Shown here in pieces: positions 52,245-61,927 of a stretch of 64,000 nt of DNA. A model generated the notes under the pieces. The model was not told the origin of the DNA and searched no databases. It worked only from the letters and a program-made list of their open reading frames with translations. Made by a program: the position numbers and the translations under genes. The stretch comes from JAEULH01 sp963746275 (GTDB taxonomy: Bacteria; Pseudomonadota; Alphaproteobacteria; Rhodospirillales; Defluviicoccaceae), in contig CAVVAX010000011.1 of NCBI GenBank assembly GCA_963746275.1, positions 62,001 to 126,000 of the forward strand, read 5' to 3'. The stretch's first letter is position 1; every line of letters begins with the position of its first letter.

Positions 52245-53946
52245 TGGCAGAGCCGACGGGTCATCGTAAGCTTCTCGAGCAGCTCCAGGCCGACGGCGTC
52301 GAGTACATGTTCGGCAACCCCGGCTCCAGCGAGGAAGGGCTGCTGGACGAGGTCGCCCGCTTCCCGGACCTGACCTACGTGCTCGGCCTGCAGGAGGCGG
52401 CGCTCGTCTGCATTGCCGACGGCTACGCCCAGGCGACCCATCGCCCGGCGGTTGTGCAGCTTCACTGTAGCGTGGGCTTGGGCAACGCCATCGGCAGCCT
52501 GTTCCACGCCCGCCAGCGGCGCACGCCATTGGTCGTCCTCGCCGGGGAGGCCGGCGTCGCCGCGGGGTCGCTGGAGGCGCACATGAGCGCCGACCTCGTC
52601 GCCATGGCCCGGCCGGTGACCAAGTACGCCACCCGCGCCGAGCATCCGGGCAGCCTGCTCCGCCTGTTCAGGCGGTGCTACAAGGTCGCGGCGACGCCGC
52701 CGTTCGGCCCGGTGTTCCTCTCGATCCCCCAGGACGTGCTCGACGCACCGAACAGCGAGCCGGTGGTGCCGACGCAGGTGCCCTCCACCCGGGTGGTGCC
52801 CGAGCCGGCGCTGATCGCGGCGGCCGCGGAGATGCTGCGCACGGCCGAGCGGCCGGTGATCCTCATGGGCGATGGCATCGCCCACTCCGGCGGCACCGAC
52901 GAGCTCGCCCGCCTTGCCGAGGTGCTGGGCGCCGGCGTCTGGGGCGCCATGGCCGCCGAGGTCAACATCGGCTGGGACCATCCGCTCCACTGCGGTCTCA
53001 CCGGGCACATGTTCGGCCGCGACAGCGCCAGGATCGTCGAGGACGCCGACGCCGTGCTGATCTGCGGCACCTACGTCTTCCCCGAGGTGTTCCCACTCCT
53101 GGAGAGCCCGTTCGCCGACGGCGCCAAGGTCATCCACGTCGACCTCGACGCCTATGCCATCGGCAAGAACCACCCGGTCACGCTCGGCCTGGTCAGCGAT
53201 CCGAAGCTGACGCTGCGCGCCCTGGCCGACGCCATCGCCGACGGCGCGCAGCGACGCGGAGCGGCAGGCGGCGGCCCGGCGCGCCGAAGAGATCGCCCGG
53301 CGTAACCGCGAGACGCTGGCGCGTGGGCGCGCCGACGACGAGGCGCGGGCCACAGCCGTGCCGCTCAGGATGGCGACGTTCGCCATGGAGCTGGCGAAGC
53401 AGCTCCCCGACGACGCGATGGTCTTCGACGAATCGCTGACCCACTTCCCGGAGCTGCTCCGCTGGGTGGTGCCGAAGGCGCCGGGCTCGTTCTTCCAGAG
53501 CCCCGGCGGCACGCTCGGTGTCGCTATCCCCGGCGCCGTCGGCGTGAAGTTGGCACACCCGGACCGCACCGTCGTCGGCCTCACCGGCGATGGCGGCGCG
53601 ATGTACACCTACCAGGCGCTGTGGACCGCGGTGCACCTCGGCATCGGCGCCAAGTTTGTGGTCTGCAACAACAGCAGCTACCGGCTGCTGAAGTTCAACC
53701 TCGTCGACTACTGGCGCGAGCGCGGGCTCAGCCCCAACGAGTACCCGGCCGAGTTCCCGCCGCCGTTCGACGTCCACGAGCCGAAGGTGGATTTCGTCAC
53801 CCTGGCCCGCGGCCTCGGCGTCCCTGGCGTCCGGGTGGAGACGCCGGACGAGATCGGCCCGGCCATCAGCCCGGATGCTGGCGAGCGACGGGCCGTTCCT
53901 GATCGACCTGATCCTGGAGCGGGAGGTGCCGCGCGGAGCCGCGTGA
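52244..53946 (+). CDS. Thiamine-diphosphate enzyme, benzoylformate-decarboxylase-like, frameshifted
   Basis: About 567 residues. PYR domain: YMFGNPGSSEEGLLDE (Ser28/29 where benzoylformate decarboxylase has its active-site Ser), VLGLQEAALVCIADGYAQAT with the cofactor-activating Glu, and LHCSVGLGNA with the active-site His. A central domain follows (ARIVEDADAVLICGTYVFPE). PP domain: VVGLTGDGGAMYTYQALW and VVCNNSSYRLLKF form the ThDP/Mg site. Probably decarboxylates a 2-keto acid or ligates carbonyls. Insertion-like frame changes near 53255 and 53875. Confidence 0.88.
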
Positions 53947-53957
53947 GGCGATCGGCC

Positions 53958-54446
53958 ATGGTCGCAGCAGGAGGACAGAGTTGCCGCACGACGATCTTGG
54001 CGCAGGACGCGATCACCATCGAGCAGGCGAGACGCCTTCGCAGCGGCTGGTTCCTCGCGCTCGACGAGCATGTTCCGATCGAGCAGGCTTATGGCTTCCT
54101 GGCGGACGACGGGCTGAACATGCAGTTCCCCGACGGCGATATCCGCGACTATGCCAGCTTCAAGCGCTGGTACGACCGCGTCACCCGCTTGTTCTTCGAC
54201 GAGATCCACACCGTCCACAGCGTCGACGGGACGGTCATCGACGACCGCGCCGAGCTTCGCGTCGTCGTCGGCTGGCAGGCGAGCTGGTTCGAGCCGCCGG
54301 CGGCGAAGAGCAAGCGAACCTCGATGGACGCGACCCAGGACTGGACCGTGCGGCGCTCTGTGAAGAACGCCTACGGCCTGGAGATCGTCACCTACAACGC
54401 GACCGCCGAGCCCTTCGCCTACGCGCCCGGCTTCGCTCGCCTATAG
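53958..54446 (+). CDS. NTF2/SnoaL-like protein A
   Basis: About 155-162 residues: TIEQARRLRSGWFLALDEHVPIEQAYGFLADDGLNMQFPDGDIRDYASFKRWYDRV in overlapping pieces, then RLFFDEIHTVHSVDGTVIDDRAELRVVVGWQASWFEPP and TYNATAEPFAYAPGFARL. The cone-fold pattern of opening helices, W-Y segment and long curved strands is clear. The start is uncertain: the ATG given has no good ribosome site, while GGAGGACAGAG lies before a TTG at 53981 in another frame, so a one-base error near 53995 is possible. Directly behind the ThDP gene. Confidence 0.75.
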   Translation: MVAAGGQSCRTTILAQDAITIEQARRLRSGWFLALDEHVPIEQAYGFLADDGLNMQFPDGDIRDYASFKRWYDRVTRLFFDEIHTVHSVDGTVIDDRAELRVVVGWQASWFEPPAAKSKRTSMDATQDWTVRRSVKNAYGLEIVTYNATAEPFAYAPGFARL

Positions 54447-54480
54447 CGCCAACACCGTCGTTCACAGGAGGCAGACAGAC

Positions 54481-54973
54481 ATGAGCAATGGAAGCAGCCC
54501 GCAAGCCAATCTCGACCTGGTGACGCGCATGTACGCGTGCTTCAACAGCGACGACATGGACACCATCCGCCGCGAGATCTTCGCGCCGGACCTGGTCTGG
54601 AACCTGCCCGGCCATCATCCGCTGTCCGGCACCAAGAACGGCAGCGAGGAGGTGATCCAGTTCTTCCTCGCGCTGCGCCGGGCGAACATCCGCGTCACCC
54701 TCGATCCGGCCGCCGATCCGGCGACGGGCATCGACACCTTCGGCGACAGCACCGTCGTCGAGGTGCATCGCGGCCAGGGCGAGATCACCGTCGAACGACG
54801 CCAGCGGCGGCTCGACCACCTACCGGCTCAACGCGCTCAACTGCACCCACTACCACGTCGCGGGCGGCCGGATCGACCGGGTCCAGGTCTACATCAGCGA
54901 CCAGCACACGGTGGATCAGTTCTTCAACGCCGTCTACCAGTTGAAGCCGATCCCCGATCGTCTGGCGTCCTGA
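54481..54973 (+). CDS. NTF2/SnoaL-like protein B, frameshifted
   Basis: About 163 residues: NLDLVTRMYACFNSDDMDTIRREIFAPDLVWNLPGHHPLSGTKNG in overlapping pieces, the HPLSGTK motif being typical of SnoaL-like proteins, then ALNCTHYHVAGGRIDRVQVYISDQHTVDQFF after an insertion-like frame change near 54795. AGGAGG precedes the ATG. The GHHPLSGTKNG loop is close to GHNQLSGWKNN in protein C, so the two are probably related by duplication. Confidence 0.85.
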
Positions 54974-55023
54974 AGCACAGGAATTGAGTGCAGCGCGCAT
55001 GTCTTTGGTCGACAGCTCCAAGT

Positions 55024-55113
55024 CGTCATCGCGAGCCGCGCAGCGGCGTGGCGATCCAGACGAACTGAACTCTGGCTGGATTGCTTCGTCGGCTTCGCCT
55101 CCTCGCAATGACG
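55024..55113. repeat. Dispersed inverted repeat, copy 3
   Basis: CGTCATCGCGAGCCGCGCAG ... GATCCAG ... CTGGATTGCTTCGTCGG ... CCTCCTCGCAATGACG, same orientation as copy 2. Fills the gap between NTF2-like genes B and C. Confidence 0.85.
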
Positions 55114-55180
55114 CCGGGGGTCATCAGAAGCACATGACGCTGTGGTGTTAACGAAGCATACAACTAAGGACGTGCGGATC

Positions 55181-55585
55181 ATGGCACTGATCACGGCGGA
55201 ACAAGTGGCGGCGGCCTATGCCGCTCTCGCGACGGGCGATCGCAACCGCATGCTGGAGATGTGGCACGAGGACATGCGCTGGCTGGTCCCGGGCCACAAC
55301 CAGCTCTCGGGCTGGAAGAACAACGTCGACGAATTCATGCAGTTCATGGCCAACGTCGGTCGGCTGTCCGACAACAGCTTCCGCATGGACACGATCGTCG
55401 TGAACCTCGCCGAGGACTCCTCCGCCGACGTGACCAACAACACCGGCTACCGCGCCGGCGAGCCGGACCGGCGCCTCGACATCGACGTCATCCACTGGAT
55501 GCGCTGGCGCGACGGCAAGGTCTACGAGGCGCGCGGCGCGATCTTCGGCGACGGCACGGCACAGTACGACGAATTCTGGTCGTAG
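55181..55585 (+). CDS. NTF2/SnoaL-like protein C
   Basis: 134 residues, intact: TAEQVAAAYAALATGDRNRMLEMWHEDMRWLVPGHNQLSGWKNN in overlapping pieces, EFMQFMANVGRLSDNSFRMDTI, DVIHWMRWRDGKVYEARGAIFG. Classic cone fold of the SnoaL type; WRDGKVYEAR is the family's late strand pair. AAGGA lies ten bases before the ATG. Confidence 0.88.
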   Translation: MALITAEQVAAAYAALATGDRNRMLEMWHEDMRWLVPGHNQLSGWKNNVDEFMQFMANVGRLSDNSFRMDTIVVNLAEDSSADVTNNTGYRAGEPDRRLDIDVIHWMRWRDGKVYEARGAIFGDGTAQYDEFWS

Positions 55586-55619
55586 CGGTGCGGTCGACCA
55601 TGCGCACAGGCGGAGCCGT

Positions 55620-55685
55620 CACCCTTACACTCTCGCTGCGCGGGTCTCCCTCTCCCGCGGGCGGGACAGGGTTGGGGTGAGGGTG
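55620..55685. repeat. Intergenic CTCCCTCTCCCG / GGTTGGGGTGAGGGTG element
   Basis: CACCCT and AGGGTG bracket CTCCCTCTCCCGCGGGCGGGACAGG. It is related in layout to the element near 39.8 kb and lies between NTF2 protein C and the first tautomerase gene. Confidence 0.6.
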
Positions 55686-55739
55686 CGCTGACCCCTCCAC
55701 GCAGCTCCAGCCCAACCAGCAGTATCGGAGGCGAAGGCA

Positions 55740-56063
55740 ATGCCCATCATCAGCGTGAAAGTCATCAAGGACTTCTTCACCGAGGAGCAGAAGGCGGCGC
55801 TGTTGCCGGCGCTCACCGACGCCTTCTGCAAGGCGACCATCGAGGCGGCCAGGCCCTACGTCTACGTCACCATCGAGGAGGTGCCGCAGGGCAAGTGGGC
55901 CTTGGGCGGGCGGGCGCTTCCCGATCCGGAATTCCTGGTCAACGACCTGGTGCCGATGTTCGAGGACGCCGCCGACGAGTTCGTCAAGGCCTACGGCGTC
56001 GAGCGGCGCCGGCCGCGCGGGCCGGACGCGCCGCCGCGCAGCGATCCGGAAAAGAAGAGCTAG
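55740..56063 (+). CDS. Tautomerase-family protein 1
   Basis: 107 residues, intact. Begins MPIISVKVIKDFFTEEQKAAL, so Pro2 becomes the N-terminal catalytic base after Met removal, the hallmark of 4-oxalocrotonate tautomerase-type enzymes. ARPYVYVTIEEVPQGKWALGG follows the family pattern. The tail is longer than the 62-residue classical form and basic. Twelve bases before NTF2 protein D. Confidence 0.88.
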   Translation: MPIISVKVIKDFFTEEQKAALLPALTDAFCKATIEAARPYVYVTIEEVPQGKWALGGRALPDPEFLVNDLVPMFEDAADEFVKAYGVERRRPRGPDAPPRSDPEKKS

Positions 56064-56075
56064 GGGGCAGCGGCC

Positions 56076-56480
56076 ATGGACGTTCGCCAGGTCATCGACA
56101 GCTACTACGACTGCGTCAACCGCGGCGACTGGCAGCAGTGGCTGACGCTGTTCAGCGACGACGTCGTCGGCGACGAGCAGCTCGCCGGCCACTTCTCCGG
56201 CATCGACGTGCTGCGGGGCGCCATCGACGCCATCTCCACCGGCTACTCGCGGTTCAACATGGTCCCGCAGCGGATCGTCGCAGAGGGCGACGCCGCCTGC
56301 GTCGTCTGGCGCTGCGATGCCGCCAACGCCGCGGGCGTGCCCATTGCCTACCCGGACAACCCGCAGCGGCAGGTGATCGGCGCCAACTTCTTCCAGGTGC
56401 AGAACGGCAAGATCGTCTACATGCGCACGATCCACGACAGCCTGCCGTTCCAGCCGTTCGTCAACCAGACGCCGGCTTGA
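56076..56480 (+). CDS. NTF2/SnoaL-like protein D
   Basis: 134 residues, intact: DVRQVIDSYYDCVNRGDWQQWLTLFSDDVVGDEQLAGHFSG in overlapping pieces, STGYSRFNMVPQRIVAEGD, IGANFFQVQNGKIVYMRTIHD. The cone-fold pattern is complete. GGGGG precedes the ATG. It pairs with the tautomerase immediately upstream and with the GMC enzyme downstream. Confidence 0.88.
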   Translation: MDVRQVIDSYYDCVNRGDWQQWLTLFSDDVVGDEQLAGHFSGIDVLRGAIDAISTGYSRFNMVPQRIVAEGDAACVVWRCDAANAAGVPIAYPDNPQRQVIGANFFQVQNGKIVYMRTIHDSLPFQPFVNQTPA

Positions 56481-56505
56481 GGCGCGGAGCAGGGGGAGCG
56501 GGGCC

Positions 56506-58044
56506 ATGGACAGCTACGACTATGTCGTCGTCGGCGCTGGCACGGCGGGATGCGCCGTCGCCGCCCGGCTCAGCGAGGATGCGGACGTCACCGTCGCGGT
56601 GATCGAAGCCGGCAGCCGGAACGTGCCGCCGGACGTGCGCGAGAACATCGCTATCCCCTGGCACTGGGCGCTGGTCCAGCAGTCTTCGGTCGATTACGGC
56701 TACGAGAGCGTGCCGCAGGCGCACCTCGGCGGTAGGCGCGTGCCGGAGCCGCGCGGTCGCCTGCCTGGCGGCACCAGCGCCCTCTACATCCTGATGCACA
56801 TCCGCGGGCATCGGTCCGACTTCGATGCTTGGGCCTACCAGGGCTGCCCCGGCTGGGGTTACGACGACGTCCTGCCCTACTTCCAAAAGTCCGAGGATCA
56901 GGAGGACGAGACCAGCCCCGTCGCCGGCCACGGCGGACCCTTAAGCGTGATGGCGGTGAGGCTGCACAATCCGAACCCTGCCTCGCAGGCCTTCTATGAC
57001 GCCTGCCGTGAACTCGGCTTCCCCGAGAGCCCCGACTTCAACGGGCCGCAGATGGAAGGCGTCGGCTGGCATCACCTGAACATCAGGGACGGCAAACGCC
57101 ACGACATGGCGACGGCCTACCTGTACCCGGCGCTGCAGAGCCGCCAGAACGTGACGCTCGTCGATGCGGCGCAGGCGACGCGGCTCACCTTCCAGGGCCG
57201 TCGCTGCAATGGTGTCGAGGTCATCAGGACGGGGGAGTCGATCCGCATCGGCGCCGGCCGCGAGGTCGTGGTCTGTGCCGGTGCGATCGATTCACCGAAG
57301 CTGCTGATGCTGTCGGGCATCGGCGACGGCGGGAAGCTCGCCGCCTTCGGCATCCCGGTGCTCCAGCACCTGCCCGGCGTCGGCGAGAACTTCCACAACC
57401 ACGTGCTGATGCCGGTGATCAGCGTGGCCAGCCAGCGCATCCCCGATCCGACCATGGCGATGAGCGAGGCGGCGCTGTTCTACAAGTCAGAGCCCGGCTG
57501 GCCGGGGCCGGACATCCAGATGGGCTTCGTCCACGGCGACCCGCGGCAGGTAACCAACCCCGACCGGCCGAGCGTGATGGTGATGCTGCCGGGCGTCGTC
57601 CGGCCGCTGTCGCGCGGCTCGCTGCGCCTCGGCGGCCCGGACCCGCGGACGCCGCCGCTGATCGACCCCAACTACCTCGGCTGCGAGGCCGATCTCACCC
57701 GGTTGACCAACGCCGTGCGCATGGCGAGGCGGATCAACGCCACCCGGGCGCTCGGCGCCTGGGTGCAGACCGAAGTCGTGCCAGGCCCCGACTTCCCCGA
57801 CGAGCGGCTGGAGGATGCCGTTCGCCAGTTCGCCGAGTCCTACCACCACCAGGCAGGGTCGTGCCGGATGGGAATGGACGCGTTTGCCGTCACCGACCCG
57901 ACGCTGAAGGTTCATGGCATTGCCGGGCTGAGGGTGGCCGATGCCAGCGTGATGCCGGCGGTCGTCTCCGGCAACTGCCACGCCGCCATCGTGATGATCG
58001 GCGAGAAGGTCGCCGACATGATCAAGGCCGAACGTCGCGGCTGA
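56506..58044 (+). CDS. GMC-family FAD oxidoreductase
   Basis: 512 residues, intact. FAD site DYVVVGAGTAGCAVAARLSED; GMC signature GRLPGGTSALYILMHIRGHRSDFDAW; second signature VVVCAGAIDSPKLLMLSGIG. Catalytic pair: His in FAESYHHQAGSCRMG and His in VVSGNCHAAIVMIGEKVADMI, where choline-dehydrogenase relatives commonly have Asn. Oxidises an alcohol or sugar hydroxyl; substrate unknown. No Tat or Sec signal is present, so it is likely cytoplasmic. Confidence 0.93.
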   Translation: MDSYDYVVVGAGTAGCAVAARLSEDADVTVAVIEAGSRNVPPDVRENIAIPWHWALVQQSSVDYGYESVPQAHLGGRRVPEPRGRLPGGTSALYILMHIRGHRSDFDAWAYQGCPGWGYDDVLPYFQKSEDQEDETSPVAGHGGPLSVMAVRLHNPNPASQAFYDACRELGFPESPDFNGPQMEGVGWHHLNIRDGKRHDMATAYLYPALQSRQNVTLVDAAQATRLTFQGRRCNGVEVIRTGESIRIGAGREVVVCAGAIDSPKLLMLSGIGDGGKLAAFGIPVLQHLPGVGENFHNHVLMPVISVASQRIPDPTMAMSEAALFYKSEPGWPGPDIQMGFVHGDPRQVTNPDRPSVMVMLPGVVRPLSRGSLRLGGPDPRTPPLIDPNYLGCEADLTRLTNAVRMARRINATRALGAWVQTEVVPGPDFPDERLEDAVRQFAESYHHQAGSCRMGMDAFAVTDPTLKVHGIAGLRVADASVMPAVVSGNCHAAIVMIGEKVADMIKAERRG

Positions 58045-58074
58045 CGGCCGCGGCGCAAAACGAGGAGGCCGCGC

Positions 58075-58509
58075 ATGGCCGGGATCCAGATCCACCACAT
58101 CTCGCTCACCTGCCGCGATCCGCTGGCGGTGGAGCGGTTCTACAGCCGGCACTTCGGCTTCGTCCGTGGCCGGGTCGTCGACATCGGCGGTGGCAACCAG
58201 ATCGTCTTCCTGCGCGGGCCGGGCATCCGCCTCGAGCTGTTCCAGGCGAGTGCGGAGCGGCCGGTGCCGGCACCGGAGAACGACGGCTATCCCTGGCCCA
58301 GCGTGCGCAATATCTCCTTCGAGGTCGACGACATCGACGCGCACGTCCGGGCCATGGGCGCGGACGCGGTGGTCGCCTTCGGCCCGCTCGATTTCAGCGC
58401 GTTCATTCCGGGCTGGCGGTCGGTGTGGCTGCGCGATCCCGAGGGCTACCTGGTCCAGCTCACCCAGGGCTACGTCGACCAGGAGAACCCGCCGCCGCCA
58501 CCCCAGTAG
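58075..58509 (+). CDS. VOC/glyoxalase-family protein
   Basis: 144 residues, intact. IQIHHISLTCRDPLAVERFYSRHFGF, QIVFLRGPGIRLELFQ, NISFEVDDIDAHVRAMGADAV and WRSVWLRDPEGYLVQLTQGYVD give the paired beta-alpha-beta-beta-beta modules with metal ligands near His7/8 and Glu in RLELF and EGYLVQL. May act as isomerase, lyase or dioxygenase. GAGGAGG lies before the ATG. Confidence 0.9.
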   Translation: MAGIQIHHISLTCRDPLAVERFYSRHFGFVRGRVVDIGGGNQIVFLRGPGIRLELFQASAERPVPAPENDGYPWPSVRNISFEVDDIDAHVRAMGADAVVAFGPLDFSAFIPGWRSVWLRDPEGYLVQLTQGYVDQENPPPPPQ

Positions 58510-58552
58510 AACTACGCAAGGGCAGCCGGGATGCACGAGGACCAAAAAACGG

Positions 58553-58634
58553 CGTCATCGCGAGCCGCGCAGCGGCGTGGCGATCCAGACCCACGGATGG
58601 ATTGCCGCGGCGGCTTCGCCGCCTCGCAATGACG
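58553..58634. repeat. Dispersed inverted repeat, copy 4
   Basis: CGTCATCGCGAGCCGCGCAG ... GATCCAG ... TGGATTGCCGCGGCGG ... GCCTCGCAATGACG, same orientation as copies 2 and 3. Lies between the VOC and GH13 genes. Confidence 0.85.
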
Positions 58635-58734
58635 GGGCTCATCACATTCCCGCAAAGCGCAAGGTGCCTTAGGGCGGAGCCTGCGCGACAGGCCGCGCGT
58701 TGGCGGCTCATCGAAGAACGGAAGGACAAGGCTG

Positions 58735-61162
58735 ATGGCGTTACTTCCGGTGCGGTTCGAGTATCTGACGGGGCTGGCGCAGCCGCTGTTCGCCAACGCC
58801 AGGCTGAGCGGCAGCTGGGACGCCCAGGGCCGGCCGTCGTCGACGTGGTCCGAGACGGCGATGGAGCCGTTTGTCGCCGACGACGGCTGCCCGGCCTTCC
58901 GCGCCACGGTGCAGCTCGACGACAGCCAGATCGGCCAGGCGTTCCGCTGGGGCGTCTACGTCGACGCGCCGGCGCAGCAGCGCGCGTGGACGATGCCGAT
59001 CGAGGTCAACGATCCTCGGTCGACGGGAGCGCTACGCGTCCTTCACCCTGCGCGGCGCCGACCAGGTCGAGCGCTACCACTTCACCACCTGCCGCCGGCT
59101 CGGGGCCAACAAGCTGTTCCGCAATGGTGGGGCGCCGGCGGTTCGCTTCGCGGTCTGGGCGCCAAACGCCCGTAGCGTCGAGCTGGTGCGGGGCGAAACC
59201 ACCGGCGGCTACATCTGGAACGACGGCCGCGGCGTCACCGCGACCATCCCCATGCGCCGCGGCGAGGCCGGCATCTGGAGCACGGACGTGGCCGACGATC
59301 CGTCGCTGGCCGAGTTCGCCGGCTTCGACCACACGCCCTACATGTTCCGCGTCACCCGCGAGGACGGCTCGATCGCCTATCGCACCGACCTCTACGCGCG
59401 CTGCCAGATCGGCGGCGGCGACGTCAACCCGGAGGCGCCGGGCGCACAGTGGAGCGGCCGCCGCCAGGATCTCGACGGCGGCAAGAGCTGCTCGGTCGTG
59501 ATCGATCCCGACCTCGTCGCCACCCAGTTCCGCGAGGACGTCTGGCCGGAGACCCAATGGTCGAGCGCGGAGAACTTCTGGCGGAACGAGTTCGACCCGA
59601 ACCGGCCGGTGCCGCGCCGGCTCGACGATCTCGTCATCTACGAGCTCCACGTCGCCGGCCTCGACCTCGGCGCCAGCGCCGGCGAGGGGACGCTGGACGA
59701 CGCCATGCGCCTACTCGACTACCTGGTCGACCTCGGCGTCAACTGCGTCGAGCTGATGCCGATGTCCGAGTTCCAGGTCCGGCTGAACTGGGGCTACAGC
59801 ACCTCCCACTACATGGCGGTCGAGTTCTCCGGCGGTGGGCGCGATCAGTTCAAGCACTTCGTCCGCGCCTGCCACCAGCGCGGCATCGCCGTGCTGATCG
59901 ACGTCGTCTACAACCACTACACCTTCGACGCCGAGCGGGCCGAGTGGGCGTACGACTCTGCCCGCCCACGAGAACAACATCTACTACTGGTACGAGGGCC
60001 GGCCCAGCGACTACGCCAGCCCGGACGGGCGGCTACATCGACAACGGCTCCAGCGGCTGGGGTCCGCGCTACTGGGAGGAACCGGTGCGCCGGCTCTTCA
60101 TCAGCAGCGCCGCGGCCTTGCTCAGCGAGTTCCACTTCGACGGCTTCCGCGTCGACCTGACCACGGCCATCCACCGCGACGCCGTGATCCACGCGGACGG
60201 CCGCCGGCCGAGAACGCGCGGACTGTTCGGGCAGAAGTTCCTGCGCGAGTGGAGCCGGACGCTGCACCTGATCAACCCCGACGCCTTCCTCATCGCCGAG
60301 GACCACTCGCATTGGGAGGCGGTGCACCAGCCGCCGGACGAGGGCGGCCTCGGCTTCGACGCGTCGTGGTATTCCGACTTCTATCACCACCTGATCGGTG
60401 ATGCGCAGAACGACCCGAGCCGCGCCCGGCTGATCAAGCTCGCCGGCTATGGCGACAATCGCGAGCTGCGCCTGTCCTGGTTTGCCGGCGTGCTCGCCGG
60501 CAGCGGCGGCGAGGTCGTCTACCACGAGTCCCACGACGAGGCCGGCAACTCCTACTACATGGAGAACGGCCAGCGGCAGTACTCGGCCAGGACCATCATG
60601 GTTGCGGTCAACGACGCGCTGAACGACCAGACGCGGGCCTACGCCGAGGCCCGGGTGCACGTGGCGGCGGCGCTGACGCTGCTGTCGCCGGGCATCCCGA
60701 TGTTCTTCATGGGCGAGGAGGTCGGCGCTTCCCGGCCCTACCGCTTCGCCGATTTCGCCACCGCCCGGGAGGATTACCTGGCGCTGCGCCAGGGCACGGG
60801 CGCGCGGCTGTTTCGCTTCTACGCCGACATCATCCGCCTGCGCCTTGCCCGGGCGGCGCTGCGCTCGCGCAACGCCTCGGTGGTCTACGTCCATGACGCC
60901 AACCGGATCCTGGCGTTCCGCCGCTTCGACGGCGGCGAGGACCTGCTGGTCGTAGCCAGCCTGAACAATGGCCCGTTCTCGGACGGCTACGTGCTCCGCA
61001 GCGCCGGGCTGAGCGACGGCCGCTGGCGGGAGATCTTCAACAGCGACGCTGCCGCGTATGGCGGCAGCGGGCTTGGCAACGACGGCGCGCTCACCGCTTT
61101 GGGCGGCGCGTTGACGCGTGCGGATGCCAGCCAATGCCGTCGTCGTCCTGCAGCGGCAATGA
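58735..61162 (+). CDS. GH13 alpha-glucan-active enzyme, branching-enzyme-like, frameshifted
   Basis: About 808 residues. N-terminal beta domains including a CBM48-like part (AVRFAVWAPNARSVELVRG) precede the GH13 barrel: LVIYELHVAGLD, GVNCVELMPMSEF, VLIDVVYNHY, FDGFRVDLTTAIHRDA (nucleophile Asp), FLIAEDHSHWEAV (acid/base Glu), VVYHESHDEAGNSYY (third Asp). The C-terminal beta domain has RILAFRRFDGGEDLLVVASLNN. The motifs are nearest to branching enzymes and malto-oligosyltrehalose trehalohydrolases; which one cannot be decided. Four insertion-like frame changes near 59035, 59965, 60025 and 61130; the true end is SNAVVVLQRQ. Confidence 0.85.
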
Positions 61163-61438
61163 GATTCGCGCTTCTGTGGCTTGCGCAGGGATGCGGCGCA
61201 GCATAGGAGGACCGAAGTCAGGCGGAAAAGAGGACAAGTAGAGGCCGAAGGCAGCGCAGCCTAATAACGTCTGTGTCTTAACCTTGTTTGGCGTCTTGCC
61301 TACCTCATGAGATCATATGAGTCCTGTGAGACGTAATGATTTGCATGTTCATTCTTGTCGAGTTGTGGTAGAGTTTTTCTTTCCAGATTGGCTTGGATGT
61401 ACGGCAGGAATTCGACGTTTCATTTGGAGGACAACACC
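61163..61438. promoter_or_regulatory. AT-rich gap with imperfect palindrome before NTF2 protein E
   Basis: 276 bases less GC-rich than the flanks, with CTCATGAG-ATCATATGAG near 61307-61324 and several T runs. It could carry a second promoter for the distal genes, but I cannot name a convincing -35/-10 pair. Confidence 0.3.
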
Positions 61439-61894
61439 ATGGCAAACGAGATGATCGAGCGGAACCGGGCCATCGCCCAGCGGTTCGTCGACTTCCTCCT
61501 GCGAGGAGGTGACCCGACAACAGTGTTTTCTTCCGACTACGTATATTTCGACGCGCAGGGGAACCCGAACGACCTCAACGCGACGATGGCGCGGATCCAG
61601 CCTATCCTTGTCGCCATTCCGGACCGCGGGATCCAGGTCGAGGACCAGATCATCACCGATGACCGCGTCGTCTTGCGCTGGCGGCGGTCCGGCACGTTTC
61701 AGAATGATGCCTGGGGACTGAGGGCCACAGGAAACCGCGTGTCCGATGTCGGGGTGACCATTCTGGGCATCAATGCCGACGGCATGATCTCGCAGACCTG
61801 GGAGTTCTGGGACATGTTCAATTTCTTCACCCAGCTCGGTGTCATCCGCGAGTTCGTGGCCCTCAACGTGCCGGAGCCCGCTCCCGCCAGCTAG
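61439..61894 (+). CDS. NTF2/SnoaL-like protein E
   Basis: 151 residues, intact: EMIERNRAIAQRFVDFLLRGGDPTTVFSSDYVYFDAQGNP in overlapping pieces, IPDRGIQVEDQIITDDRVVLRWRRSGTF, SDVGVTILGINADGMISQTWEFWDMFNFFTQLGVI. The late part resembles SnoaL-type ester-cyclase-like proteins (Q-x-W-E-x-W-D). TTGGAGGACAACACC gives a strong ribosome site. Confidence 0.87.
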   Translation: MANEMIERNRAIAQRFVDFLLRGGDPTTVFSSDYVYFDAQGNPNDLNATMARIQPILVAIPDRGIQVEDQIITDDRVVLRWRRSGTFQNDAWGLRATGNRVSDVGVTILGINADGMISQTWEFWDMFNFFTQLGVIREFVALNVPEPAPAS

Positions 61895-61927
61895 GCGCTT
61901 CCGCGAGGCGAAGAGGGAGATGAGGGG

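Noticed and set aside
51827..53608. Minus-strand open frame of 593 codons
   Set aside because: Antisense of the DJ-1 and ThDP genes; the ThDP and DJ-1 motifs on the plus strand are unambiguous.
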